DNA of 64,000 nt from JBCBSK01 sp965250105 (lineage in GTDB: Bacteria; Pseudomonadota; Alphaproteobacteria; Rhizobiales; Tepidamorphaceae). Location of the stretch: contig OZ252290.1 in assembly GCA_965250105.1 (NCBI GenBank), positions 3,348,001 through 3,412,000 on the forward strand, given 5' to 3'. Below are positions 42,548-50,588 of this stretch, one piece after another (positions within the stretch are counted from its first letter, which is position 1; every line of letters begins with the position of its first letter). Below the pieces are notes generated by a model, which saw only the letters and a program-made list of their open reading frames with translations, was not told the origin of the DNA and ran no database searches. The position numbers and the translations under genes are program-made.

Positions 42548-42928
42548 TCAATGGGTCGATGCCGATCTTGGTGGCGCGGCCTCTCCCAGAACGAAGATGC
42601 TGAGCTTGGCGGCCAGAACCAACACCAGGATGTAGAAGGCGAGCCCGCCGCCGGTGAGCCACCAGAGCAGCGGCACTTCGAGAAGATGGATGAGGAGAAA
42701 GGCTGTTCTGGCTTTCGGGCGCGCCCGCCACCAGGTCCGCACGGTCTCGGCCGCATTGGCGACGATACCGCCGACCCAGTCGAAGACGAGCACGGCGAGA
42801 ATCACGGTCTTCCAGGTGATGTCGAGCGATAGAAGCGTGAGGCCGGCCGCGGCCAGGCCGATCGCATAGGTGGCGATCAGCTGGAACGGACCCGGATGAT
42901 CGCCATGAAAGGCGGCGGCGAACGGCAT
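42548..42928 (-). CDS. Small integral membrane protein, hypothetical
   Basis: 126 residues with about four hydrophobic segments (around 17-35, 40-58, 75-92 and 97-114) and short polar loops including an Arg/Trp-rich one (RTWWRARPKAR). I do not recognise the family with confidence. It is convergent with the hydrolase gene and last in the accessory block before the porin. No function assigned. Confidence 0.7.
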   Translation of the reverse strand: MPFAAAFHGDHPGPFQLIATYAIGLAAAGLTLLSLDITWKTVILAVLVFDWVGGIVANAAETVRTWWRARPKARTAFLLIHLLEVPLLWWLTGGGLAFYILVLVLAAKLSIFVLGEAAPPRSASTH

Positions 42929-43501
42929 GTGTCGTTCCTTCGGATGCTAAGGCGTCGGAGCGCTGGTCGACGCGTCTTTATTGCACGCCTCGACCGCATG
43001 CGCGCTTGAGCGAGTCGCGGTGGTTTCGGTGACGATTGTAAACCGCCTGCGTGACCGGGCGGTGGCTTTTCGAGCGCGACGGGCGGATCGTCGCGATTCG
43101 TCCTTGGGTGACCTACCAACTGGGTCGGCTGGGCGTTTGCGGCCGCCAAATCCTAACAAAAGCTTACGATTTCGAGGCTCTCGGGGTGCCGTTCGGCCCG
43201 ATTCAGCCAGTGTCGTCGGCAAGAGCGTTGTCGATTTGCAACACCGGTTTGGAAAGCCGGTCGGGCGCTGCCATTCGATATTGAACCGGAAACCGCTCTC
43301 GGTATGGTGCCTCTGCGACACCGGGCGACCGGAGAGTCGTTGTGCTTCTTGGCAGCTTACATAACCGACATCAGGTCGAAAGCTTTCAGGAAGCGTTACG
43401 CGGGGAATGGGGAATACCTTCTCACCGAGTGCGATCAGGGGCAGCCTGCCGAGACGCCGAAGAGAAGACCTGGTCCCTTAAGTCTGAAACTGGAGGTCAG
43501 G
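42929..43501. other. Long 5' region of the porin gene
   Basis: 573 bp without a credible gene. Short frames here give no family-like protein. The last 150 bp before the porin are less GC-rich and end in a strong GGAGGT ribosome-binding site 6 bp before the ATG, so promoters and probably a long leader are expected. A decayed gene cannot be excluded. Confidence 0.5.
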
Positions 43502-44710
43502 ATGAATAAAGTTAAGAGCCTTCTCCTCGGCTCCGCGGCGACGCTCATCGCGGTGACGGGGGCGCAGGCCGCCGATATGCCGATGACGCCGGCTCGCGAG
43601 CCCGTCTATCAGTGCGATATCGCCGGCTTCTACGAAATCCCGGGCAGCGACATCTGCCTGCGCATTTCGGGTTTTGCCCGTTTCTGGATGGGTGGTCAGA
43701 ACCGCGACAACGCCATCTACGGCTTTGTTGATGGTGGTGACAGCATCGGTGATACCGTCAATGGTGTGCCGCTGACTGCCTCTGGCGATGAAGATCCGTT
43801 CTTCATGGATGCCGACTTCCGTGTCCGTTTCGATGCCCGCACGGCCACCGAGCTTGGCACGGTTCGCGCCTTCGCCGAACTGCAGGCTGGTGACTCGAAC
43901 GGTAACACCGGTGGTGCGCTGAACCTGCGCCAGGCCTTCGTTCAGGTCGGCAACTGGGTGTTCGGTAAGACCGGCTCGACCTTCACGGTCAACCGGACGG
44001 GTGCCAACTACACCAACGCCATCTCGACGCTCGACGCCATCACGGTGCGTGTCGTCCAGGTTCGTTACACCCAGCCCTTCGGCAATGGCTTCGCCATCTC
44101 GGTCGCGATCGAAGATCCGTCCTATGTGAAGTCGCTGGACATCAACACGACTGCCGGCAGCCAGAGCACGGTTGTGCACGAGTTCCCGAACTTCGTCGCC
44201 AACCTGGCCTATACGGGTGACCGTGTCGCGGCGTCCTTGGGTGCCCTTCTCGCCTACAACAACTATTGGGACGGCTTCGGTACCGACGATGAAATTGGTT
44301 GGGCGATCCAGGGCTCGATCGAGTTCGCGGCGACCGACGCGATCACGCTCGGCCTTCTGGGTAACTACTCGGATGGTGCCAGCCAGTACGGCAACGACAT
44401 CCTGCGTGGCGGTGCGACCAACACCCTCATGAATGGTGCGGGTGCGGTGACCAACACCACCGAGATCTGGGCTGCGTCCGGTTTCGTGACCTATGCCTTC
44501 TCGCCGGAACTGGCGACCAACATCATCTTCGGCTACGGCGAACGTAGCGGCGGTGTCGTTGCTGGTCTCGAAGTGTTCGCGGGCACGGTCAACGCGGTGT
44601 GGACCCCGGTCGACAACCTCGAGTTCATCCTCGAGTTCAACTATGCCCACGAAGACGTCGCCAACACCGACGACTACATGGGTGTGTTCCAGGTTCGCCG
44701 CAGCTTCTGA
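43502..44710 (+). CDS. Porin (Porin_2 family)
   Basis: 402 residues. A Sec signal peptide (MNKVKSLLLGSAATLIAVTGAQA) precedes the mature N-terminus with ADMPMTPAREPVYQCDIAGFYEIPGSDICLRISG, the two-cysteine start typical of Hyphomicrobiales Omp2b-like porins. The rest is alternating beta strands with acidic loops; it ends in the aromatic C-terminal residue RRSF required for outer-membrane assembly. Codon use is visibly biased (many GGT, GTT, AAC), as expected for a very abundant protein. It has its own GGAGGT site and a strong terminator, so it is monocistronic. Confidence 0.95.
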   Translation: MNKVKSLLLGSAATLIAVTGAQAADMPMTPAREPVYQCDIAGFYEIPGSDICLRISGFARFWMGGQNRDNAIYGFVDGGDSIGDTVNGVPLTASGDEDPFFMDADFRVRFDARTATELGTVRAFAELQAGDSNGNTGGALNLRQAFVQVGNWVFGKTGSTFTVNRTGANYTNAISTLDAITVRVVQVRYTQPFGNGFAISVAIEDPSYVKSLDINTTAGSQSTVVHEFPNFVANLAYTGDRVAASLGALLAYNNYWDGFGTDDEIGWAIQGSIEFAATDAITLGLLGNYSDGASQYGNDILRGGATNTLMNGAGAVTNTTEIWAASGFVTYAFSPELATNIIFGYGERSGGVVAGLEVFAGTVNAVWTPVDNLEFILEFNYAHEDVANTDDYMGVFQVRRSF

Positions 44711-44734
44711 TCTGCGCCGTATCTGACATATCGA

Positions 44735-44771
44735 CCCCGGCAGGATCTCCTGCCGGGGTTTTTTCTTTTTT
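44735..44771 (+). terminator. Strong intrinsic terminator of the porin gene
   Basis: CCCCGGCAGGA pairs with TCCTGCCGGGG over 10-11 bp with a tight loop, followed by TTTTTTCTTTTTT. It begins 24 bp after the porin stop. Confidence 0.9.
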
Positions 44772-44965
44772 GATGCCTGGCCTGGCGCGCCATGGACCGC
44801 CGGTTCGTCCCTTGAACCAATGGCGATGGGTGACGGCTTCTCGTCTCTCTCGCGAATCATGCCGTCGGGCGGCATACTGACCATGAACATAGCGGTGTCG
44901 CCATGCGGAGGTCGTCACGTCCCATGGTGCGCCGCAGACGTGGCTATGGATGCGGGGAGCTTGGA

Positions 44966-47900
44966 ATGTGCCGGCCTTGGCTGTGGCTCTGGGGCCTTGT
45001 TCCGCTGATGCTGGTCGTTCTGGCCGCGCTCTGGGTCAGACCGCAGCCGATCGAGCAGGATCTCGCCGCGCGCGCCACGACGGCACTCGAAACGGCCGGC
45101 GCGGCATGGGCACGGCTGGATCTCGACGGCCGCGACGCGACCCTCATCGGGGTTGCCGAAACCGGCGATGACCGCGCCGAGGCGCTCGATGCCCTGGGCC
45201 GTGTCTGGGGCGTCCGGACGATCGCCGACGCCACCACCTTGCCGACCCGTGTCGATCCCTTCACCTGGTCCGCCGAGTGGGGGGCGGACAGGTTGCGCCT
45301 GTCCGGCCATGTACCGAGTGGCGACGCCCGGCGCCACGTTGCCGCAAGCGCCGATCGGCTGTTCGATACGGACATTGTCGTTGACGACATGGTCCTGGCG
45401 CGCGGGGCGCCGGCATCGGAAGAGGCATGGCCTGACCGCGCGGATCTTGTGCTGCGGATCCTGTCGGGCCTGACGACCGGCACGGTCGGCATGTCCGACC
45501 TCGACGTGCGCCTCGAAGGGCAGGCCGCGTCGCAGGACACTTATCGCGCGCTGCTCGACATGGTGCCGGGACAGTCGCTGGGGCAGGGCCTGCGTCTCGC
45601 CGCGATCGATATCCTGCCGCCGCCGGTCGAGCGTTTTCTGTGGTCGGCATCGCGCGACGGTCGCGCGGTAACGCTCGCCGGCACCGCACCATCGATGGTG
45701 GCGCGCGCCGAAATCGGCGATCTCGCGGCCGCCGCCTTCCCCGGCCTTGATGTGTCCGATCGCATGGATGTGGCGCTCAGCGATACCGGACCGTCCGACC
45801 TGTCCGCCGCCATCGCTTTCGCGCTCGCGCAGTTGTCGGGGCTGGCGCAAGGAGAGATCGCCTTCGACGATCTCGCCATTTCCATTGAGGGACAGGCGGC
45901 ATCCATCGCCGATTACGAGCGGATCGCGGCGGCGCTGGATAGTCTGCCGTCCCCCCTGGTTCTCGGCGACGTCGCGCTCACACCGCCTGTTGTGTCGGAC
46001 TTTCGCTGGGAAGCTCGGCTGACGGAGGACGCGCTCACGCTGTCTGGCATGATCCCGGCCGATATGACGGCGGAGGATCTGTCGCGTCTCGCCGCCGGGC
46101 GCCTGGCCGACGTTCCGCTGACGGTCGATTTGTCGCGTGTCGACCCGGAGGGGCTTGACGCTGTCGACTGGCCGGTCGTTTTCGGCTTCGCGCTCGATCA
46201 GATGGCGCGCCTGGCCGAGGGGCGGGTGTCGCTGACGAATGACAGGTTCACGATTTCGGGCCAGGCGCGATCGCCGGAAAGCTATGCGGCGATCGCCATG
46301 GCCCTGGGCGATTTGCCAGATGGCCTCGACCTCGCCAGCGACCGGGTACGGCCCGCGGCGATCGACGATGCCGCGCTGGTCTTCTCCGAAACCGGATCGG
46401 ACATTCTGATCGAGGGATTCTTCCCGGTTCCGGCGGTCCGCGGTCGTATTCTGGACACCATCGCCGAGCGCTTTCCGGAAGCGCGGATCGACGATCGGTC
46501 GGGCATCGCCGAGGGGGGCATGCCACCGGATGTGTGGCCGGCGATCGGCCCCTTCATCGCCGATGCGCTGGCCGGCATTGATACCGCTTCCATTCGGCTG
46601 GGTCGGGATGGCATCGCGCTTGACGGACGCGCACGCTCGGTGGCGGATTTCGACCGGCTTGGCGCCCTCGAGACGGTTGCCGGGCTTGCCGTCGACAGCC
46701 TGGCGGTGCTGCCGCCGCTGGCCGAGTCGTTTTCCTGGACGGCGGAACAGGATGTCTCGGGACATGTGGATGTCGTTGCCATCGCGCCATCCTGGGAGAG
46801 CGCGGCGCAGTTCGAGGATGGCCTCCCCGAGACACTCGGCGCGATGTCGGCGACGGCCGATGTCGCCATCGCCGAAGCGCCGGACGGCACAAGGCTTTTT
46901 TCGGAGATGACGACTTTTTCGCGCGACATGTTCGCGCTTTTGATGTCCGGCCGGATCGTGGTGCGCGATGCGATGGTCGATATCGAGGGCGTTGTCGAGG
47001 GGTTCGATGCGCTGACCGCGGCGCGGGCGCTGGCCGAAAACGGACGCCCGGCCGGGCTCGCGCTGCGGCGCCTGGCGATCGAGCCGGCGGCCGTCGATGT
47101 TCTGAGCTGGGCCGCGATCAAGACCGGCGAGGCCATCACCGTCGAAGGCTTCGTGCCGTCCGAAGCGGTGCGACGCAACGTTCTCGGCGTCCTTCAGGCG
47201 GGTGCCGGCGATCTGCCGGTCATCGACCGCATGGCGATCACGCCCGGCGGGCCGGAAGCGGCCATCTGGTCCGGCGCCACGGCCTTTGCCGCCGAACAAT
47301 TGGCGGCGCTCGCCACCGGCCGCGTTGTGCTGGCCGGCACCGACTTCTCGATCAGCGGCACGGCGCGCGACGCGGAAGCGCTGGCCGAGATCGCCGCCGC
47401 GGTGCCCGGCGGCCTGCCTGGCGGGATGCGGCTCGTGACGGCCGATGTCGCGCCGCAGCGGATCACGCCCTATCGCTGGGCCGCGCGCCGGGGCGATGGC
47501 AGCGTCACGGTGACGGGCTTCGCGCCCGACGAGGCCACACGGGCGGCAATCGTCCAGCGCCTCGAAGCGACCTTTCCGAGCGCCGAGATCGTCGACGACA
47601 TGCGGCTCGGCTCCGGTGCGCCGGCGAACTGGCCCGCGGCCCTCAATGTCGCCATCACCCGGCTCGAACGCCTGGCCGAGGGCGAGGTCGCCTTCGAAGG
47701 CCGCGATCTGCGGGTCACGGGCAGCGCCTGGACCGACCGTGCTGGCGAGACGGTGCGGTCCGGCGTCGCGCGCGGCCTGCCGCCGGGTTACTCCGGAGAG
47801 GCCGATATCACTGTCCGGCCCGCTGGCGAACCGGTCGATGCCGAAGCCTGCCAGGACCTTCTCAACGCCGCGCTGACCGGCCGGCGCATTCTCTTCGCCA

Positions 47901-48205
47901 CCGGCTCGGCCGATATCGCGCCGAACAGTTTCGCGCTGCTTGATGAGCTTGCCGCCTTGTCCGCGCGCTGTCCCGACGCCGTCATCGAGATCGTCGGGCA
48001 TACCGATGCCACAGGCGAGGATGCCGCCAATCTGGCGCTGAGCCGGGCGCGCGCCGGCGCCGTCGTCGACTATCTGGCCGATGCCGGCGTGTCGGCCGAG
48101 CGTTTGCGCGCGTCGGGTCATGGCGCCAACCGGCCGATCGCCAGCAACGACACCGAGGCTGGCCGGCGGCAGAACCGCCGGATCGAGTTCAACGTGGTGC
48201 GGTGA
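44966..48205 (+). CDS. Large OmpA-domain protein with seven tandem degenerate BON-like modules
   Basis: 1079 residues. An N-terminal hydrophobic anchor (WLWGLVPLMLVVLAALWV) is followed by about seven modules of 130-150 residues, each opening with an aromatic-x-W/F-x-A strand, a glycine/proline turn (for example LTLSGMIP, VTVTGFAP, ITVEGFVP) and a second half with F-x-I-x-G-x-A. They look like paired BON domains as in mycobacterial ArfA. The last about 110 residues are an OmpA-like peptidoglycan-binding domain with intact HTDATG and RRQNRRIEF. Start at 44966 is chosen because GGGGAG stands 6 bp before it. It probably spans from inner membrane into the periplasm; it forms an operon with the next two genes. 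Confidence 0.85.
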   Translation: MCRPWLWLWGLVPLMLVVLAALWVRPQPIEQDLAARATTALETAGAAWARLDLDGRDATLIGVAETGDDRAEALDALGRVWGVRTIADATTLPTRVDPFTWSAEWGADRLRLSGHVPSGDARRHVAASADRLFDTDIVVDDMVLARGAPASEEAWPDRADLVLRILSGLTTGTVGMSDLDVRLEGQAASQDTYRALLDMVPGQSLGQGLRLAAIDILPPPVERFLWSASRDGRAVTLAGTAPSMVARAEIGDLAAAAFPGLDVSDRMDVALSDTGPSDLSAAIAFALAQLSGLAQGEIAFDDLAISIEGQAASIADYERIAAALDSLPSPLVLGDVALTPPVVSDFRWEARLTEDALTLSGMIPADMTAEDLSRLAAGRLADVPLTVDLSRVDPEGLDAVDWPVVFGFALDQMARLAEGRVSLTNDRFTISGQARSPESYAAIAMALGDLPDGLDLASDRVRPAAIDDAALVFSETGSDILIEGFFPVPAVRGRILDTIAERFPEARIDDRSGIAEGGMPPDVWPAIGPFIADALAGIDTASIRLGRDGIALDGRARSVADFDRLGALETVAGLAVDSLAVLPPLAESFSWTAEQDVSGHVDVVAIAPSWESAAQFEDGLPETLGAMSATADVAIAEAPDGTRLFSEMTTFSRDMFALLMSGRIVVRDAMVDIEGVVEGFDALTAARALAENGRPAGLALRRLAIEPAAVDVLSWAAIKTGEAITVEGFVPSEAVRRNVLGVLQAGAGDLPVIDRMAITPGGPEAAIWSGATAFAAEQLAALATGRVVLAGTDFSISGTARDAEALAEIAAAVPGGLPGGMRLVTADVAPQRITPYRWAARRGDGSVTVTGFAPDEATRAAIVQRLEATFPSAEIVDDMRLGSGAPANWPAALNVAITRLERLAEGEVAFEGRDLRVTGSAWTDRAGETVRSGVARGLPPGYSGEADITVRPAGEPVDAEACQDLLNAALTGRRILFATGSADIAPNSFALLDELAALSARCPDAVIEIVGHTDATGEDAANLALSRARAGAVVDYLADAGVSAERLRASGHGANRPIASNDTEAGRRQNRRIEFNVVR

Positions 48206-48212
48206 GGCGCCG

Positions 48213-48305
48213 ATGGTCTATCTCATGTCGCAACTCTGGTTCTTCCTGGTGCTGGCGCTTTTGGTCGGGGTGGCCACGGGCTGGCTGTCCTCGCGCTCGC
48301 GCTAG
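48213..48305 (+). CDS. 30-residue single-pass membrane microprotein
   Basis: ATG at 48213 to TAG at 48303-48305, reading MVYLMSQLWFFLVLALL and then VGVATGWLSSRSR: one membrane helix with a positively charged C-terminal tail. It begins 7 bp after the ompA-like stop, and the spacing and clean hydrophobic sequence suggest a real gene. The ribosome-binding site GAGG lies 8 bp upstream inside the end of the preceding gene. No function can be inferred beyond membrane location. Confidence 0.55.
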   Translation: MVYLMSQLWFFLVLALLVGVATGWLSSRSR

Positions 48306-48404
48306 GGTCGGAACCCTAATGTGTCATCCGGCGGCCTGTGCCAGCATGGGTAGGCGGGGCGAGCCTGACGCCGAGGCCGGCGCCGGCGCCTGGAGAGCGA
48401 AGCG

Positions 48405-49460
48405 ATGACCATTCTGATCCTGCAATCGGTTCTCTTGCTGTTCGTCGCCTTTCTGATCGGCTGCCTGATCGGCTGCCTGTTGCGCCAGGCGATGGCCGCG
48501 CCGTCCGACGACAGGCTGCTGCGCCGTGCCGCCGAGATCGCCGCTGCGAGCGCCGCCGCCGGCACGGCAGCGCAGCGCCCGGCCGCGACAGCGCGCCCCA
48601 AAGCCATGAAACCGGATGACGCGGCGGCGCCTTCCAGAACGCCCGAGCCCGCCGCCGAACCGGCGGCCGATCAGGCAGCCGAACCGAGACCGGCGCCGGT
48701 CCCGACCGGCGATGCCCCATCGCGGCAGTCTGTCTGGTCAGCGGTCCGGTCGGCCGACGCGGTCATCTTGTCGGGACCCGTCGCGACGCTGGGCGATAGG
48801 GACGGCGTTCTCGCCGCCGCGCGGCGCCTGTTTCCCGACGGCGCGATCACCGATGCAATGGCGGCCGGCAGGACCCAGGCCGATGCGGCAGCCGCCCGTT
48901 TAGCGACAGACGAGATGGCGCCGAACGCCCCACAGGCCGAGCACGCTTTGACCGCCTTGAGCCGGATGGAGACCGGCCGGGTGACGATCGATCACGGCCG
49001 GCTGTCTCTGAGCGGCGGCGCGGCCACGGCGGAGGCGGCCAAGGCGCTGGCACGGGATCTGCGGGGCGGCGACCTGCCGCCGGGGCTCGCCCCCGGCCTG
49101 TTCGATATCGTGTCGAATGACCAGCCGGCGCCGCAACCGGTCCCGGATGCCGAGCCCGAAGCGCCGAAGGCCGAGAAGGCGCGCGGCAGCGCCGATGCGC
49201 CTGCCGATCTTCCTGGCGCCCGCCCGACGGGTCTCGGCGCGCCACGCGCCGGCACGGCCGACGATCTCAAGCGGATCAAGGGGATCGGCGCGGTCAACGA
49301 GGCGAAGCTCAACGGCCTTGGCGTCTGGCATTTCGACCAGATCGCAGCCTGGACGGACGCGGAAATCCAGTGGGTCGACGGCTACCTCGCCTTCAAGGGG
49401 CGGATCGCGCGCGAGGACTGGATCGGCCAGGCCAGGAAGCTGGCGGATACCGACGGCTGA
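48405..49460 (+). CDS. Membrane-anchored protein with one BON-like module and a helix-hairpin-helix end
   Basis: 351 residues: N-terminal membrane helix (ILILQSVLLLFVAFLIGCLIGCLL), an Ala/Pro-rich linker, then one module (about 110-240, VWSAVRSADAVILSGPVA to GRVTIDHGRLSLSGGAATAEA) clearly similar to those of the OmpA-like protein two genes upstream, a second Pro-rich linker and a C-terminal helix-hairpin-helix domain (DDLKRIKGIGAVNEAKLNGLGVWHFDQIAAWT) like that found in some NADH dehydrogenase-associated and predicted 41 kDa proteins. Domain order suggests it acts with the OmpA-like protein in the envelope. Role unknown. Confidence 0.8.
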   Translation: MTILILQSVLLLFVAFLIGCLIGCLLRQAMAAPSDDRLLRRAAEIAAASAAAGTAAQRPAATARPKAMKPDDAAAPSRTPEPAAEPAADQAAEPRPAPVPTGDAPSRQSVWSAVRSADAVILSGPVATLGDRDGVLAAARRLFPDGAITDAMAAGRTQADAAAARLATDEMAPNAPQAEHALTALSRMETGRVTIDHGRLSLSGGAATAEAAKALARDLRGGDLPPGLAPGLFDIVSNDQPAPQPVPDAEPEAPKAEKARGSADAPADLPGARPTGLGAPRAGTADDLKRIKGIGAVNEAKLNGLGVWHFDQIAAWTDAEIQWVDGYLAFKGRIAREDWIGQARKLADTDG

Positions 49461-49489
49461 ACCGGCTTCGGCCGGATCGAGGATCGTCC

Positions 49490-50503
49490 TCAGGCCTTGC
49501 CCAGCCCGTCGATGAAGCCCGTGATCGCGTCATTGACCGGGCCGGGCCGCAGCATCGGCGTATGGCCTTCGCCCGCGACCTCGACGAGCTCCAGATCGGG
49601 CCGGCGCTTGCGCATCCTCGTCACCGTGTCGCGCGACAGGACATCGGAATGCGCGCCATGGACGAGCAGGAGCGGCACATGGGCCAGGGCGTCGAACTCC
49701 GCCCACATCGTCGGCAGCGGCTTGGTGAAGTCGATGATGTCGAGCAGGCGCGACAGATTGGGGTCGAAGTCCGATGCCGGCCGTCCGTCGTGCTCGGCAT
49801 AGACCAGGCGCGCATAATCGGCCCATTCGGCCTCGTCGAAGGCCGGGAATAGGCCGCCTTGCGCGCGCTTGAGGAAAGCTGTCGCGTCATCCCAGGTCTT
49901 CGGCGTGTCGGTTTGCCCGATGAAGGTCTTGATGCGGGCGATGCCGCCGGGGTCGACTTCCGGACCGACATCGACCAGCACCACGCCGGCCAGAAGACTC
50001 GGCCGCGTCGGCGCGATCGCCATGGTGATCAGTCCGCCGCGCGAACAGCCCACGAAGACCGCTTCATGGAAACCGACGCTGGCGCAGAAATCGAGCACAT
50101 CGGCGCGCTCCGTTACCAGCGTGTAATTCTGCCAGTTCGGATCGTGGTCGGACCGGCCGCGACCGCGATAGTCGATCGACAGGACCTGACGTCCGTGCGC
50201 GGCAAGCGCGGTGGCCAGGTCGTGAAAATCGCGCGCGGTACGCGACAGGCCGGGCAGGCAGACGACGGGCAATCGCGTGCTCTGCACCGGGCCGTAAAGC
50301 CGCGCGCGCAGCGCGACGCCGTCCTGGGCATGCATGACGATCTCGCGCCAGGCGGAGGGATCGGGCAGGGTGGCGGGCGGGTCGGCGGCGGGTGAAGCGG
50401 TCAAGGCGGGCGTCTCGGCGGATCGGCGGGCGGAACGGCACTGAACGTTTGGCGGCACACACCGGGTTCGGCGCTTCACGCCGATCCCGAAAGGCATCGC
50501 CAT
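49490..50503 (-). CDS. Alpha/beta hydrolase
   Basis: About 337 residues. The catalytic core begins near REIVMHAQDGVALRARLYG: oxyanion region PVVCLPGLSRTARDF, nucleophile elbow VGCSRGG (Ser), acid in VHGAHSDVLS, and the His in GEGHTPM, so the triad is complete. It is of the haloperoxidase/esterase-like fold-family type with unknown substrate. The N-terminal 50 residues are Arg/Pro-rich and poorly conserved, so the true start may be further in; 50536 and 50497 are also possible starts. Confidence 0.85.
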   Translation of the reverse strand: MAMPFGIGVKRRTRCVPPNVQCRSARRSAETPALTASPAADPPATLPDPSAWREIVMHAQDGVALRARLYGPVQSTRLPVVCLPGLSRTARDFHDLATALAAHGRQVLSIDYRGRGRSDHDPNWQNYTLVTERADVLDFCASVGFHEAVFVGCSRGGLITMAIAPTRPSLLAGVVLVDVGPEVDPGGIARIKTFIGQTDTPKTWDDATAFLKRAQGGLFPAFDEAEWADYARLVYAEHDGRPASDFDPNLSRLLDIIDFTKPLPTMWAEFDALAHVPLLLVHGAHSDVLSRDTVTRMRKRRPDLELVEVAGEGHTPMLRPGPVNDAITGFIDGLGKA

Positions 50504-50588
50504 TTCTGATGTCGCGGCTGATGGTCCGCCTGTCAAGGCGCGAAGCCGTTACCGTTCCTTGGTCAGAAACTGCTTCCGGAGCTAACGG

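Noticed and set aside
42929..43501. Decayed gene upstream of the porin
   Set aside because: Short frames such as 43051-43284 give no family-like sequence in any frame, so there is no basis to call a pseudogene.
44915..48121. Open frame of 1068 codons on the minus strand
   Set aside because: It lies fully antisense to the OmpA-module protein. Its translation is Arg/Gly/His-rich without domains, as usual for shadow frames in high-GC DNA.
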